Shown here piece after piece: positions 37,957 through 46,531 of a stretch of 64,000 bases of DNA. Source of the DNA: Holophagales bacterium. Its GTDB lineage: Bacteria; Acidobacteriota; Thermoanaerobaculia; Multivoradales; Multivoraceae. The stretch lies in the NCBI GenBank assembly GCA_009845425.1, contig VXZQ01000007.1, positions 186,001 to 250,000 of the forward strand, written 5' to 3'. Position 1 is the first letter of the stretch. The number at the start of each line of letters is the position of its first letter. Made by a program: the position numbers and the translations under genes. The notes beneath the pieces are model-generated. The model was not told the DNA's origin. It was given only the letters and a program-made list of their open reading frames with translations, and did not search any database.

Positions 37957-39918
37957 ATGATTCAGACCCGCCGGTCCAAGCCGTTTCGTACGATCACTCT
38001 CGCGGCGCTCGTGGTGCTGGCTGCGTCGGCCCTTGTCGCGCAGGACGAGGGTGCAGAACCCGCGGAGGCTGGAGATCAAGACGGCTCGGCTCCGGAGGCC
38101 GTGTTCTACGAGACGGCCACGGTGCGGGGCCGGGCGCTGGAGGGTGCGACCGCTTCGGTCCAGGTCGTCGACACGGACGACCTCCAGCACCTGGCGGTGC
38201 GCGACGCGGCCGAGGCGCTGCGGCTGGTGCCCGGCGCCTGGGTGCTCGGGAACGACTCCAGCGCCGCTCTCGCGGGCGTGTCGCTGCGAGGCGGCGACGC
38301 GAACTTCTCCCTCGTCCTGATCGACGGCGTGCCGATGGCCGACAGCACGGACCAGTACGGCGGTGCCTTCCCGCTCGGCAGCGTGGGAGCGGCCGAGATC
38401 GAACGCCTGGAGGTGGTCCGCGGACCACTCTCCTCGTTCTACGGGTCGAGTTCCCTGGCCGGAGCGGTGCAACTGATCACCGCGGCGCCGCGCGATGAGG
38501 CGCCCTTTCTGGGCTGGAGCGCGCACGCCGGAGATCACGACCATCTGAGCAGCCGGCTTTCCTGGGGGCGCGCGGGCGAGTCGACGCACGGATCGATCAA
38601 CGCGGCGGTTCGGGAGGAACAGGGTCGCGTCGGCGAGGACGCGCTTGAGCAGCAGACGCTCAGCGCGCGTTGGGGCCGCAATCTCGGCGATGTGTCGGCG
38701 CTCCGTTTTTCTGCGCGCCTGGCGGACTGGCAGGCCGACGACTACCCGGACGGCTCCGGCGGTCCGGTCTTCGGCAGCGGAGACCTGCGGGAGTCCGACC
38801 ACAGCGATCTCGGCCTCGCGGCGATGGTCGACTTCGGCGCCGGGGAGGTCTGGAGCCACACGCTGCGGTCGACTTTCTACGAACACACGCTCGATCGGGC
38901 CAGCCCGCCGATCGTGCCGCTGGTGCCCCCGATCACAGAGTCAACGAAGTTCAACGACCTGCGGGTGGCCTGGACCGGCGCCTTCGCTCCGGCCGGCGGT
39001 GCGCCGTACGACGTCAGCCTGGGCGTCGAGGGATTGAGCGAGGAGGGCCGGAACCGGAGCCTCCTGTTGCTGCCGCCCTACTTCGGCGGCCCTCTGGCGG
39101 GCGACTACCTGATCGAACGGGAGCGTGTGGGAGCGTTCGCTGAGTGGCGCTGGAGCAGAGGCGGGCTGGTGGCCGAGATCGGCGCCCGGGCCGACTTCTT
39201 CGAGGGCGAGGGGGAGGAGCTGAGCCCGCGGGTTGGCGTGCGCTACACGCCGGCGGGTGGTTCCTGGTCCGTCCGGGCCTCGGCGGGCGAGGCGTTCAAG
39301 CTGCCGAGCCTGTACGGATTGGCCACGCCGCGGGCGATCGGCGGGAATCCGAACCTTCAGCCCGAGACCAGCGTCGGCGCCGACCTGGGGTTCGAGGCCC
39401 GGTCGGCGACCGGCGCGGCCCGGGGCGGCATCACCGTGTTTTCGAACCGGTTCGAGAACCTCGTCGACTTCGACTTCGACACCTTCCAGATCGTGAACCG
39501 GAGCAAGGTCGACGCCGAAGGCGTGGAGGCGTTCCTGGTCTGGAACCCTTCGGCGCGCGTCGGGGTCGATGTCCGCCTCACCTCGCAGGACACCGAGGAC
39601 CTGGCTACCGGTCGGACACTGCGCCGCAGGCCGGACCTCTTCGGCGGCGTCGGTGTGCGGGTCGACCTGAGCGAGGCGGTCCGGCTCGGCCTCGAGGCCC
39701 GGCACACCGGCTCCTATCTCGACGAGCAGATTCCAGCGCCGTTCCGGACCTCGGTCGCCGGACGGGACCTGGTCGGCCTTTCGCTCGCCTGGCAGGTCGC
39801 GGACCGGTGGCGGATCAGCGTGCGCGCCGACAATGCCTTCGATGAGTCGTACGAGACCCAGGTTGGCTTCCCGGGTCCTGAACGGTCCGTGAGGATCGGC
39901 ATTCGCTATGGGCAGTAG
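37957..39918 (+). CDS. TonB-dependent receptor (BtuB/FepA-like size)
   Basis: The 653-residue outer-membrane receptor has a signal peptide ending ALVVLAASALVAQ, a plug domain (TASVQVVDTDDLQHLAVRDA, FSLVLIDGVPMADSTDQYGG, ERLEVVRGPLSSFYGSSSLA) and a barrel ending VRIGIRYGQ. Unlike the 1057-residue receptor it has no carboxypeptidase-like domain. I chose ATG 37957; an in-frame GTG lies one codon earlier. The DUF1080 gene follows after 12 bases with its ribosome site AGGAGG overlapping the stop. The ligand is unknown; a cobalamin- or siderophore-like compound or a substrate of the neighbouring enzymes is possible. Confidence 0.9.
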   Translation: MIQTRRSKPFRTITLAALVVLAASALVAQDEGAEPAEAGDQDGSAPEAVFYETATVRGRALEGATASVQVVDTDDLQHLAVRDAAEALRLVPGAWVLGNDSSAALAGVSLRGGDANFSLVLIDGVPMADSTDQYGGAFPLGSVGAAEIERLEVVRGPLSSFYGSSSLAGAVQLITAAPRDEAPFLGWSAHAGDHDHLSSRLSWGRAGESTHGSINAAVREEQGRVGEDALEQQTLSARWGRNLGDVSALRFSARLADWQADDYPDGSGGPVFGSGDLRESDHSDLGLAAMVDFGAGEVWSHTLRSTFYEHTLDRASPPIVPLVPPITESTKFNDLRVAWTGAFAPAGGAPYDVSLGVEGLSEEGRNRSLLLLPPYFGGPLAGDYLIERERVGAFAEWRWSRGGLVAEIGARADFFEGEGEELSPRVGVRYTPAGGSWSVRASAGEAFKLPSLYGLATPRAIGGNPNLQPETSVGADLGFEARSATGAARGGITVFSNRFENLVDFDFDTFQIVNRSKVDAEGVEAFLVWNPSARVGVDVRLTSQDTEDLATGRTLRRRPDLFGGVGVRVDLSEAVRLGLEARHTGSYLDEQIPAPFRTSVAGRDLVGLSLAWQVADRWRISVRADNAFDESYETQVGFPGPERSVRIGIRYGQ

Positions 39919-39930
39919 GAGGATGAACGG

Positions 39931-40710
39931 ATGAAGACGATGTTGACGGTTGTCGCTGCAATGCTGCTGGTGATCGGAGCGGTCGCCTGCGTCGAGATCC
40001 GCGTAGGCGCCGCGGATGACGCCGAAACCGAAGAGGCCGCGGTCGATCCGGCCGCGACTCCCGACGAACTCAGCGCCGAGGAAGTCGAGGCAGGCTTCCA
40101 GTCACTCTTCGACGGCGAGTCGCTCGACCACTGGCGTGGATTCAAGCTCGACCAGGTGCCGGCGGGCTGGTCGGCAGCCGACGGCGTCGTCCACTTTCTG
40201 CCGCCTACCGGCGACGACGCCGGGCCGCGAGCCGACCTGCTGACCCGGGAGCAGTACAGGAACTTCGAGTTCCGCTTCGACTGGGCGGTCACCGCTGGAG
40301 GCAACAGCGGCGTCATGTTCCACGTCTCCGAGGACGCCCCGGCCTCCTACTCGACCGGCCCGGAGTTCCAGATCCTGGACGACGGCGGCCACCGCGACGG
40401 CCAGCGCATGGAAACCTCGGCAGCCTCGAACTACGCGCTTCACGCGCGGCAGGGCGGTGAGCTCGTGCCGGTAGGTGAGTTCAACACTTCCGCCCTGCGC
40501 GTGGAAGGAAACCTGGTCACGCACTGGTTGAACGGCGAGAAGGTGGTCGAGTACGTGCTCTGGGACGACGACTGGAAGGCGCTGGTCGAGGCCAGCAAGT
40601 TCGCTTCGATGCCCGGCTACGGGATGATGGAGACCGGCCACATCGCGCTCCAGGACCACGGCAACGAGATCTGGTTCCGCAATCTCCGCATCCTCGTTCT
40701 GCCGGACTGA
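39931..40710 (+). CDS. DUF1080 (3-keto-disaccharide hydrolase-like) lipoprotein
   Basis: The 259-residue protein has a lipoprotein signal ending MLLVIGAVAC. An acidic linker follows, then a concanavalin-like DUF1080 domain from about residue 52: FQSLFDGESLDHWRGF, NFEFRFDWAVTAGGNSGVMF, GPEFQILDDGGHRDGQ, VTHWLNGEKVVEYVLWDDD, and the terminal GHIALQDHGNEIWFRNLRIL. The domain binds or cleaves carbohydrates, and some members act on 3-keto-glycosides. Its TGA overlaps the ATG of the next gene by one base (TGATG), so it is translationally coupled to the Rieske-TPP fusion. Confidence 0.9.
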   Translation: MKTMLTVVAAMLLVIGAVACVEIRVGAADDAETEEAAVDPAATPDELSAEEVEAGFQSLFDGESLDHWRGFKLDQVPAGWSAADGVVHFLPPTGDDAGPRADLLTREQYRNFEFRFDWAVTAGGNSGVMFHVSEDAPASYSTGPEFQILDDGGHRDGQRMETSAASNYALHARQGGELVPVGEFNTSALRVEGNLVTHWLNGEKVVEYVLWDDDWKALVEASKFASMPGYGMMETGHIALQDHGNEIWFRNLRILVLPD

Positions 40711-42686
40711 TGGACGACCCCGGCCCCGGTTCCGGCCTGACCTGGTTCAAGGTCGCCGACCTCGACGAGCTGGCCGAGAACCGGGTCAAGACGGTCGTGG
40801 CGGGGCGGCGCTCGATCTGCCTGACGCACCACGACGGGCAGTACGGCGCGCTGGACAACCGCTGTCCGCACCAGGGCGGCCCGCTGGGGGAGGGGTCGAT
40901 CGAGAACGGCTGGCTGCGCTGCCCGTGGCACGGCTGGGACTACTGCCCGCTGACGGGAAAGTCGCCGGCGGGCTACGACGAGCGGGTGCCGAGCTACGCG
41001 GTCGAGGTCCGCGGCGACGGCATCTATGTCGGCGTGGAAAAGGAGGTCGAGCGACCGCGCACGGTAAGCGACGCGATGGTTGAGACCTTCGTCAACTGGG
41101 GGGTGACCCACGTCTTCGGAATGGTCGGTCACTCGAACCTCGGACTGGCCGACGCGATCCGGGCGCAGTGCGAGGCCGGCGCCCTCCAGTACGTCGGCGT
41201 CCGCCACGAGGGCGCGGCGGCGTTCGCCGCTTCGGCATACGGCAAGTTGACCGGCCGGCCCGCGGCCTGTCTGACGATCGCCGGGCCGGGCGCCACGAAC
41301 CTGCTCACCGGCATGTGGGACGCGCGGATGGACCGGGCGCCGATTCTGGCGCTGACCGGCCAGGTGGACACCCAGGTCCTGGGCCCCGGAGCGTTCCAGG
41401 AGGTCGACCTCTCCGCCGCCTTCGCCGGTGTCGCCGCGATGAGCCACGCCGTCTACCGGGACAGTCGGCACGTCGAGCTGGCGAATCTGGCCTGCAAGAA
41501 CGCGCTTCTCAAGCGCGACGTGGCGCACCTCATCTTCCCGGACGAGGTGCAGACGCTGCCTTCGAGCGCCGAAGCCGGGTCGCCCGAGGGTCGCCTGACT
41601 CCATCCGGAATCACCCCTCCGCCGGAAGCAATGGAACGGGCCCTGGAGTTGATCCGCGGCGCTCGCAGACCCGTCATCATCGTCGGCCACGGTGCCCGGT
41701 TCGAGATGGACGGCGTCAGGGCGCTGGCGCAGCGGCTGAACGCGCCGGTGGTGACGACCTTCAAGGCGAAGGGGCTGATCTCCGACGATCACCCCCTCGG
41801 CTGCGGCGTTCTCGGCCGCAGCGGCACGCCGGTCGCGAGCTGGTTCATGAACGAGAGCGACCTGCTGATCGTCTTTGGCGCCTCGTTCTCGAACCACACC
41901 GGAATCACAACCTTCAAGCCCGTCATCCAGGTCGACTTCGAGGCGATGGCCCTCGGCAAGTTCCACGCCGTCGACGTGCCCGTCTGGGGCGAGATCGGGG
42001 TCACCGCGCGGCTGTTTGCGGAGGCGCTCGAGGCCGGCGCCGCCGACACCGTGGACCAGCGGCCGGAGGTCGCCGAGCGCTGGCGGATCTGGCGCCTCGA
42101 GAAGGAACGCCGTCTCGCGGATGGCGGAGAGGCCGGGGTGAGTTCCGCCGCCGTGTTCGCGGCGTTGAACCGGCGCCTGCCCGAGGACGCGATCATCGCT
42201 GTCGACGTCGGCAACAACACGTACTCCTTCGGCCGCTACTTCGAGTGCCGGCGCCAGGCCGTGCTGATGTCGGGCTATCTGGGGTCGATCGGGTTCGGCT
42301 ATCCGGCGGCGATGGGCGCCTGGGCCGCGACGCAGACGGCCGACGAGCGGTTCGCCGGCCGGCCGGTGGTGGCGATCACCGGCGACGGCGGCTTTGGCCA
42401 GTACCTGGGGGAGGTGATGACCGCCGTCCACTACCGGATGAACATCACCCACGTGCTGCTCAACAACAGCGAGCTCGGCAAGATCTCGAAGGAGCAGCGG
42501 GCGATCGAGCTGCCCGTCTGGATGACCGATCTGACGAATCCCAACTTTGCCGAGTTCGTGACCAACTGCGGCGGCCTCGGCATCCGGGTCGGGGACGCCG
42601 GCGAACTCGACGACGCGCTCGAGCGGGCGCTGGACCACGATGGGCCGGCCACGGTCGAGGTCATCGCCGACCCCCTGCTGGTGTGA
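40710..42686 (+). CDS. Rieske ferredoxin-TPP enzyme fusion (single-chain pyruvate oxidase/acetolactate synthase-like)
   Basis: This 658-residue protein joins two folds in one intact frame. Residues 10-110 are a Rieske ferredoxin domain with RCPHQGGPLG (Cys52, His54) and RCPWHGWDYC (Cys71, His74). Residues 115-655 are a complete TPP enzyme: VGVRHEGAAAFAASAYGKLT with catalytic Glu167, a central domain (RPVIIVGHGARFEMDG, DLLIVFGASFSNHTG), and the TPP motif AITGDGGFGQYLGEV to VLLNNSELGK. The Rieske cluster could take electrons from the TPP-bound intermediate in place of FAD or ferredoxin (inference). There is no signal peptide, so it is cytoplasmic. Natural substrate unknown. Confidence 0.9.
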   Translation: MDDPGPGSGLTWFKVADLDELAENRVKTVVAGRRSICLTHHDGQYGALDNRCPHQGGPLGEGSIENGWLRCPWHGWDYCPLTGKSPAGYDERVPSYAVEVRGDGIYVGVEKEVERPRTVSDAMVETFVNWGVTHVFGMVGHSNLGLADAIRAQCEAGALQYVGVRHEGAAAFAASAYGKLTGRPAACLTIAGPGATNLLTGMWDARMDRAPILALTGQVDTQVLGPGAFQEVDLSAAFAGVAAMSHAVYRDSRHVELANLACKNALLKRDVAHLIFPDEVQTLPSSAEAGSPEGRLTPSGITPPPEAMERALELIRGARRPVIIVGHGARFEMDGVRALAQRLNAPVVTTFKAKGLISDDHPLGCGVLGRSGTPVASWFMNESDLLIVFGASFSNHTGITTFKPVIQVDFEAMALGKFHAVDVPVWGEIGVTARLFAEALEAGAADTVDQRPEVAERWRIWRLEKERRLADGGEAGVSSAAVFAALNRRLPEDAIIAVDVGNNTYSFGRYFECRRQAVLMSGYLGSIGFGYPAAMGAWAATQTADERFAGRPVVAITGDGGFGQYLGEVMTAVHYRMNITHVLLNNSELGKISKEQRAIELPVWMTDLTNPNFAEFVTNCGGLGIRVGDAGELDDALERALDHDGPATVEVIADPLLV

Positions 42687-42687
42687 G

Positions 42688-43434
42688 ATGACGATCGGCG
42701 GCCGTGAAGAGCTGGAGGCGCTGCGCCGGGCGGGTCGGGTAGCGGCCCGGTGTCTGGCGCGGATGGGCGAGGCGCTCGAACCGGGCATGACGACCGCCGA
42801 GCTGGATCTGATCGGTCGCGAGTACATGGAAGCGCGTGGCGCGCGGTCGGCGCCCGAGTTCTGCTACGACTTCCCGGCCGCTACCTGCATCAGCGTCAAC
42901 GAGGAAGTCGCGCACGGCATCGCCGGCAAGCGGCGGATCGAGGCGGGCGACCTGGTCCACATCGACGTGTCCCTCGAACTCGACGGTTACTTCAGCGACA
43001 CCGGCGGGGCGTACCCGGTGCCGCCGGTGAGTGAAGAGCGGCGGCGCATGATCTCGGCCACCCGGCGGGCGCTGCGCTCCGCGATGCAGCAGGCTCGCCA
43101 CGGGCGGCGCCTGCGGAACATCGGCCGCGCGATCGAGGAGACGGCGACCAGGGCCGGTTTCGGCCTGATCCGAAACCTCGGCTCGCACGGCATCGGCCGC
43201 TCGCTCCACGAGGACCCGAAGTTCGTGCCCGGCTTCGACGACCCGAACGACGACCGCTTCCTGCACGACGGGATGGTGCTGACGATCGAGCCGTTCCTGA
43301 CCAACGGCCGCGAACAGGCGAAGACCGCGAAGGACGGCTGGACGCTGCTCAACAGGCCCGGAACGACGACGGTCCAGTTCGAGCACACGATCGTAGTCAC
43401 TCGCAAGAAGCCTCTGGTGATGACGCTGCCGTAG
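42688..43434 (+). CDS. map: Methionine aminopeptidase, type I
   Basis: The 248-residue M24 peptidase has all the metal ligands: Asp93 and Asp104 in HIDVSLELDGYFSDTGG, His167 in GSHGIGRSLHEDP, Glu201 in IEPFLTN and Glu232 in VQFEHTIVV. His76 (VAHGIAG) matches the substrate-binding His. It lacks an SH3 or zinc-finger extension. It lies one base after the stop of the Rieske-TPP gene, whereas map usually sits near ribosomal or secY genes. It may be a second, specialised copy; whether another map exists in the genome is not known. Confidence 0.9.
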   Translation: MTIGGREELEALRRAGRVAARCLARMGEALEPGMTTAELDLIGREYMEARGARSAPEFCYDFPAATCISVNEEVAHGIAGKRRIEAGDLVHIDVSLELDGYFSDTGGAYPVPPVSEERRRMISATRRALRSAMQQARHGRRLRNIGRAIEETATRAGFGLIRNLGSHGIGRSLHEDPKFVPGFDDPNDDRFLHDGMVLTIEPFLTNGREQAKTAKDGWTLLNRPGTTTVQFEHTIVVTRKKPLVMTLP

Positions 43435-43448
43435 CGGGTGGAGCGGGG

Positions 43449-45251
43449 ATGAGCGAACGGCGGCGGGGCGTGATCGGCACGGTTCTCGGCCTGAGCCTTG
43501 TCCTGGGGGTCGCCGCTTCCCATGCCCAGGAACCGGACGGACCCGCCGGCCGGACGGCGGACGAAGTGGCTCCTGTCGTGCTGAAGGCGGTCGCCTACCG
43601 GACCGTCTCGGCCGAAGTGACGCTCGTGGCCAGGAACGCGGACGGCGCCGAGCAGGAGCTGCCCGTGGTCAGCGATCAGCCGTTCCAGGTGTTTCTGTTC
43701 GAGCCCGGACCCTGGAACGTCCGGCCGGCGCCCGGCGGCGGCTTCTGGGGTCGCGAGGTCTACATCGATCCCGACCTGGGGCCGGACGATCCAGGCGAAC
43801 CGCGGCCGGAGGGTGACGGGAGTGAAGAGCCGGCCCCCTCGGTCGTGCCGGTTTTCGAGGTGCCCGTCTTCCCGGCGGTTTCCGGTTCGGGGCGGGTGGT
43901 CGGTCCGCGGCGTCCGGTGTCCGAAGTCCTGATTCTTCTCGGCGACGTCGACTCCGAGCGTCTTGACCCGCGCTTCAGCCTGAAGGGAGCGAGGATACGG
44001 TGCCCGGTGGCGGACGACGGCCGCTGGTCCTGCGACTTGCCGGGCACCCTGGTTCACATCGTGTTCTGGCTGCCCGGACACTCGCCGGAGTACCGCTGGG
44101 AGACGCCGTTGTTCGGCCTGCGGCAGCTTCGCATGGGCGATCAGAGGCTCATTCCCGGCGCCAGTCTGGCCGGTTTCGTGGCCGCGGGACGGGGCTTCAG
44201 GGAGTTGGTCGAACGCTGCGTCGTCCACGTGGCGAAGGCGGATCCCGCGTTCTGGATGACGGGGCTCGAGGACGTCGTGACGACGGTGGAGGTGGCCCGG
44301 GACGGTTTCTTCCAGGCGCCGGGACTGGGTCCCGGCAACCACTGGATTCAGGTCGACTGCGCCGACCGGGTGGCCGCGCGCGCCGGCCCCTGGACGCTCC
44401 AGAGGAACGCCGAGACGTTTCCCCGGAAGCGGATTCCGCTCATGCGAAGCCACCTACTGGAGGTCTCCGTGCTGCCCGCCGATCCGCCCTACGACAGCCA
44501 CTGGGTCGCCCGGCTGAAGCAGATCGAGCCGGAGGACCCGGCCGGGTTCTGGCGCGAGTACCGCCCCGGGGAGTACTCCCAGCAGAGGGCCGTCGTCGAG
44601 AACGGCCGGGCGCTGTTTCACGTGCCGGGCAACGGCGCCTTCAGCGTGGAGATTGCCGACGAGGCGGGTGGGCGTTTCGGCGGCCTCGACTATCTCGAGG
44701 TCGTGACCGACCGGACGGCTGTCGTGGAACTTGACCTCGTACCGGTGGTGGGCCGCCTGACGCTGGACAAGGTGCCGGTAACTGGTCTTGTGTTTTTCGG
44801 CGGCCGGCAGACCTCGCCGGACTTGACCTTCCGGACCGATGCCGAGGGCTGGTTCAGGGGCGCGCTGCCGGGTCGGGAGGGTTGGCGGGTCGACGTGGTC
44901 GCGCCTGACTACGAGCTGATTCAGTTCTTCCACGACATCGACGTGCCGGCGGACGAGCCTCTGGTTCTGGAACTCGCCGACACCGTCGTCCAGGGCCGTG
45001 TGCTGAGCGCGTCCACGGGTCAGCCGGCGGAGCGCGCCATCGTCCGCTTCGAGTCCGCGGACGGGCAGCTCGTTCACCAGGCGACCGCCGGCGAGGACGG
45101 CTCCTACTCCGCTCGCGGCGTTCCGCCCGGCTGGGTGAGGATCTCGGCCCGGCGCTTCACCCCGGACAGTTGGGAGGTAAGTGAGGCGTTCGAGACCACT
45201 CTGAATCCTCGGCAGTCTCTGACCGTGAACCTCCTGTTGCGGGAGATGTAG
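43449..45251 (+). CDS. Secreted protein with carboxypeptidase-regulatory-like C-terminal domains, function unknown
   Basis: The 600-residue protein has a signal peptide (MSERRRGVIGTVLGLSLVLG) and no recognised catalytic domain. The last 180 residues look like two CarboxypepD_reg-like beta-sandwiches: VVGRLTLDKVPVTGLVFFGG to FRTDAEGWFRGALPGR, and VVQGRVLSASTGQPAERAIV to YSARGVPPGWVRISAR. The remainder is beta-rich with many Pro and Trp residues and may contain further diverged copies. It follows map by 14 bases. Probably cell-surface or periplasmic. Function not recognised. Confidence 0.75.
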   Translation: MSERRRGVIGTVLGLSLVLGVAASHAQEPDGPAGRTADEVAPVVLKAVAYRTVSAEVTLVARNADGAEQELPVVSDQPFQVFLFEPGPWNVRPAPGGGFWGREVYIDPDLGPDDPGEPRPEGDGSEEPAPSVVPVFEVPVFPAVSGSGRVVGPRRPVSEVLILLGDVDSERLDPRFSLKGARIRCPVADDGRWSCDLPGTLVHIVFWLPGHSPEYRWETPLFGLRQLRMGDQRLIPGASLAGFVAAGRGFRELVERCVVHVAKADPAFWMTGLEDVVTTVEVARDGFFQAPGLGPGNHWIQVDCADRVAARAGPWTLQRNAETFPRKRIPLMRSHLLEVSVLPADPPYDSHWVARLKQIEPEDPAGFWREYRPGEYSQQRAVVENGRALFHVPGNGAFSVEIADEAGGRFGGLDYLEVVTDRTAVVELDLVPVVGRLTLDKVPVTGLVFFGGRQTSPDLTFRTDAEGWFRGALPGREGWRVDVVAPDYELIQFFHDIDVPADEPLVLELADTVVQGRVLSASTGQPAERAIVRFESADGQLVHQATAGEDGSYSARGVPPGWVRISARRFTPDSWEVSEAFETTLNPRQSLTVNLLLREM

Positions 45252-45272
45252 TAGCTGCTACCCTGCGCCGCC

Positions 45273-46454
45273 ATGGGTCCGCTCGACGGCCTTCGGGTGA
45301 TCGAACTGGCGACGATGGTCTCGGGACCGATCGCCACCATGCTGCTGGCGGATCAGGGCGCCGAAGTGATCAAGGTCGAGGCGCCGCCGGGCGGCGACAT
45401 CATGCGCCGGCTGGGACCCCAGCGTGGCGGCGTCACGGCCGGGTTCGCGACGATCAACCGGGGCAAGCGGTCCCTCGTCCTCGACCTGAAGCACGAGCGC
45501 GGCATCGGGATCCTGCTCGACCTGGTCGGCACCGCCGACGTCTTCGTCCAGAACTTCCGCCCCGGCGTGGTCGACAAGCTGGGGCTTGGCGCCGATCGCC
45601 TTCGCGATCTGAACCCTCGTCTCGTCTACGTTTCGATCAGTGGCTTCGGGCAGGAAGGGCCGTACGCCCAGAAGCGCGTCTACGACCCGATCATCCAGGC
45701 CCTGTCGGGCTTCGCCGACATCCAGGCCGATCGCGTCACCGGTGAGCCGAAGATGGTGCGGACGATCATCCCGGACAAGGTAACCGGCCTGACCGCGGCC
45801 CAGGCGATCACTGCGGCGCTGCTGGCCCGCGAACGGACGGGGGAGGGTCAACACCTCGAACTCGCCATGCTCGACGCGACGATCTCCTTCACCTGGCCCG
45901 AGGGCTTCGTGCGCCAGATCCTGGTCGGCGGCGAGGTCGCGCACGGCCGCCCCGGGTCGACCAGCGACCTGATCTACCAGACCGCCGACGGCTACATCAC
46001 GGCGTCCACGATCTCCGACGCCGAGTGGGAAGGCATGGCGAGAGCCACCGGCCATCTCGAATGGCTGGAGGACGAGCGGTACAACACGGCGGCGGGGCGG
46101 ATCTCGAACGCGGACTCGCGCCTGGGCATGGTCGGCGACGTCATGCGGCAGCGCACCTCCGCGGAGTGGATCGCCGCGCTCGAAGCCGAGGACGTGCCCT
46201 GTGCGCCGATCCTGACCCGCAATGAGGTGCTGACCGATCCGCAGGTGGTCGAGAACGAGTTGCTGCGGGAAGTCGACCATCCGCAGGTCGGCCGCATGAG
46301 GGTGCCTCGTCCGGCAGCGAAGTTCTCGGGCACGCCGCCGGCGCCGGTCGCGCCGTCGCCGGCACTGGGCGAGGGCGCCGACGACCTGCTGGGCGGCTTG
46401 GGCATGACCGCGGCCGAGATCGACGAACTGCGTCGTCAGAACATCGTCGGCTGA
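45273..46454 (+). CDS. CaiB/BaiF family (class III) CoA-transferase
   Basis: The 393-residue protein has the N-terminal LDGLRVIELATMVSGPIATM, the CoA-binding region NRGKRSLVLDLKHERG, DVFVQNFRPGVVDKLGLG, VYVSISGFGQEGPY, and the catalytic Asp201 in GEGQHLELAMLDATISF, aligned with Asp169 of formyl-CoA transferase. It transfers CoA between carboxylic acids by way of a mixed anhydride. The acids cannot be inferred. It is flanked by unrelated genes and probably has its own promoter within the previous 21 bases or upstream. Confidence 0.92.
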   Translation: MGPLDGLRVIELATMVSGPIATMLLADQGAEVIKVEAPPGGDIMRRLGPQRGGVTAGFATINRGKRSLVLDLKHERGIGILLDLVGTADVFVQNFRPGVVDKLGLGADRLRDLNPRLVYVSISGFGQEGPYAQKRVYDPIIQALSGFADIQADRVTGEPKMVRTIIPDKVTGLTAAQAITAALLARERTGEGQHLELAMLDATISFTWPEGFVRQILVGGEVAHGRPGSTSDLIYQTADGYITASTISDAEWEGMARATGHLEWLEDERYNTAAGRISNADSRLGMVGDVMRQRTSAEWIAALEAEDVPCAPILTRNEVLTDPQVVENELLREVDHPQVGRMRVPRPAAKFSGTPPAPVAPSPALGEGADDLLGGLGMTAAEIDELRRQNIVG

Positions 46455-46531
46455 GCCGGTCCGGGCGGCGTTTCACCGGCGGTCGGAAGGGCCTGGAAGG
46501 GGCCGGCCGGCGGGGATAGAGTGCGCCGGTC

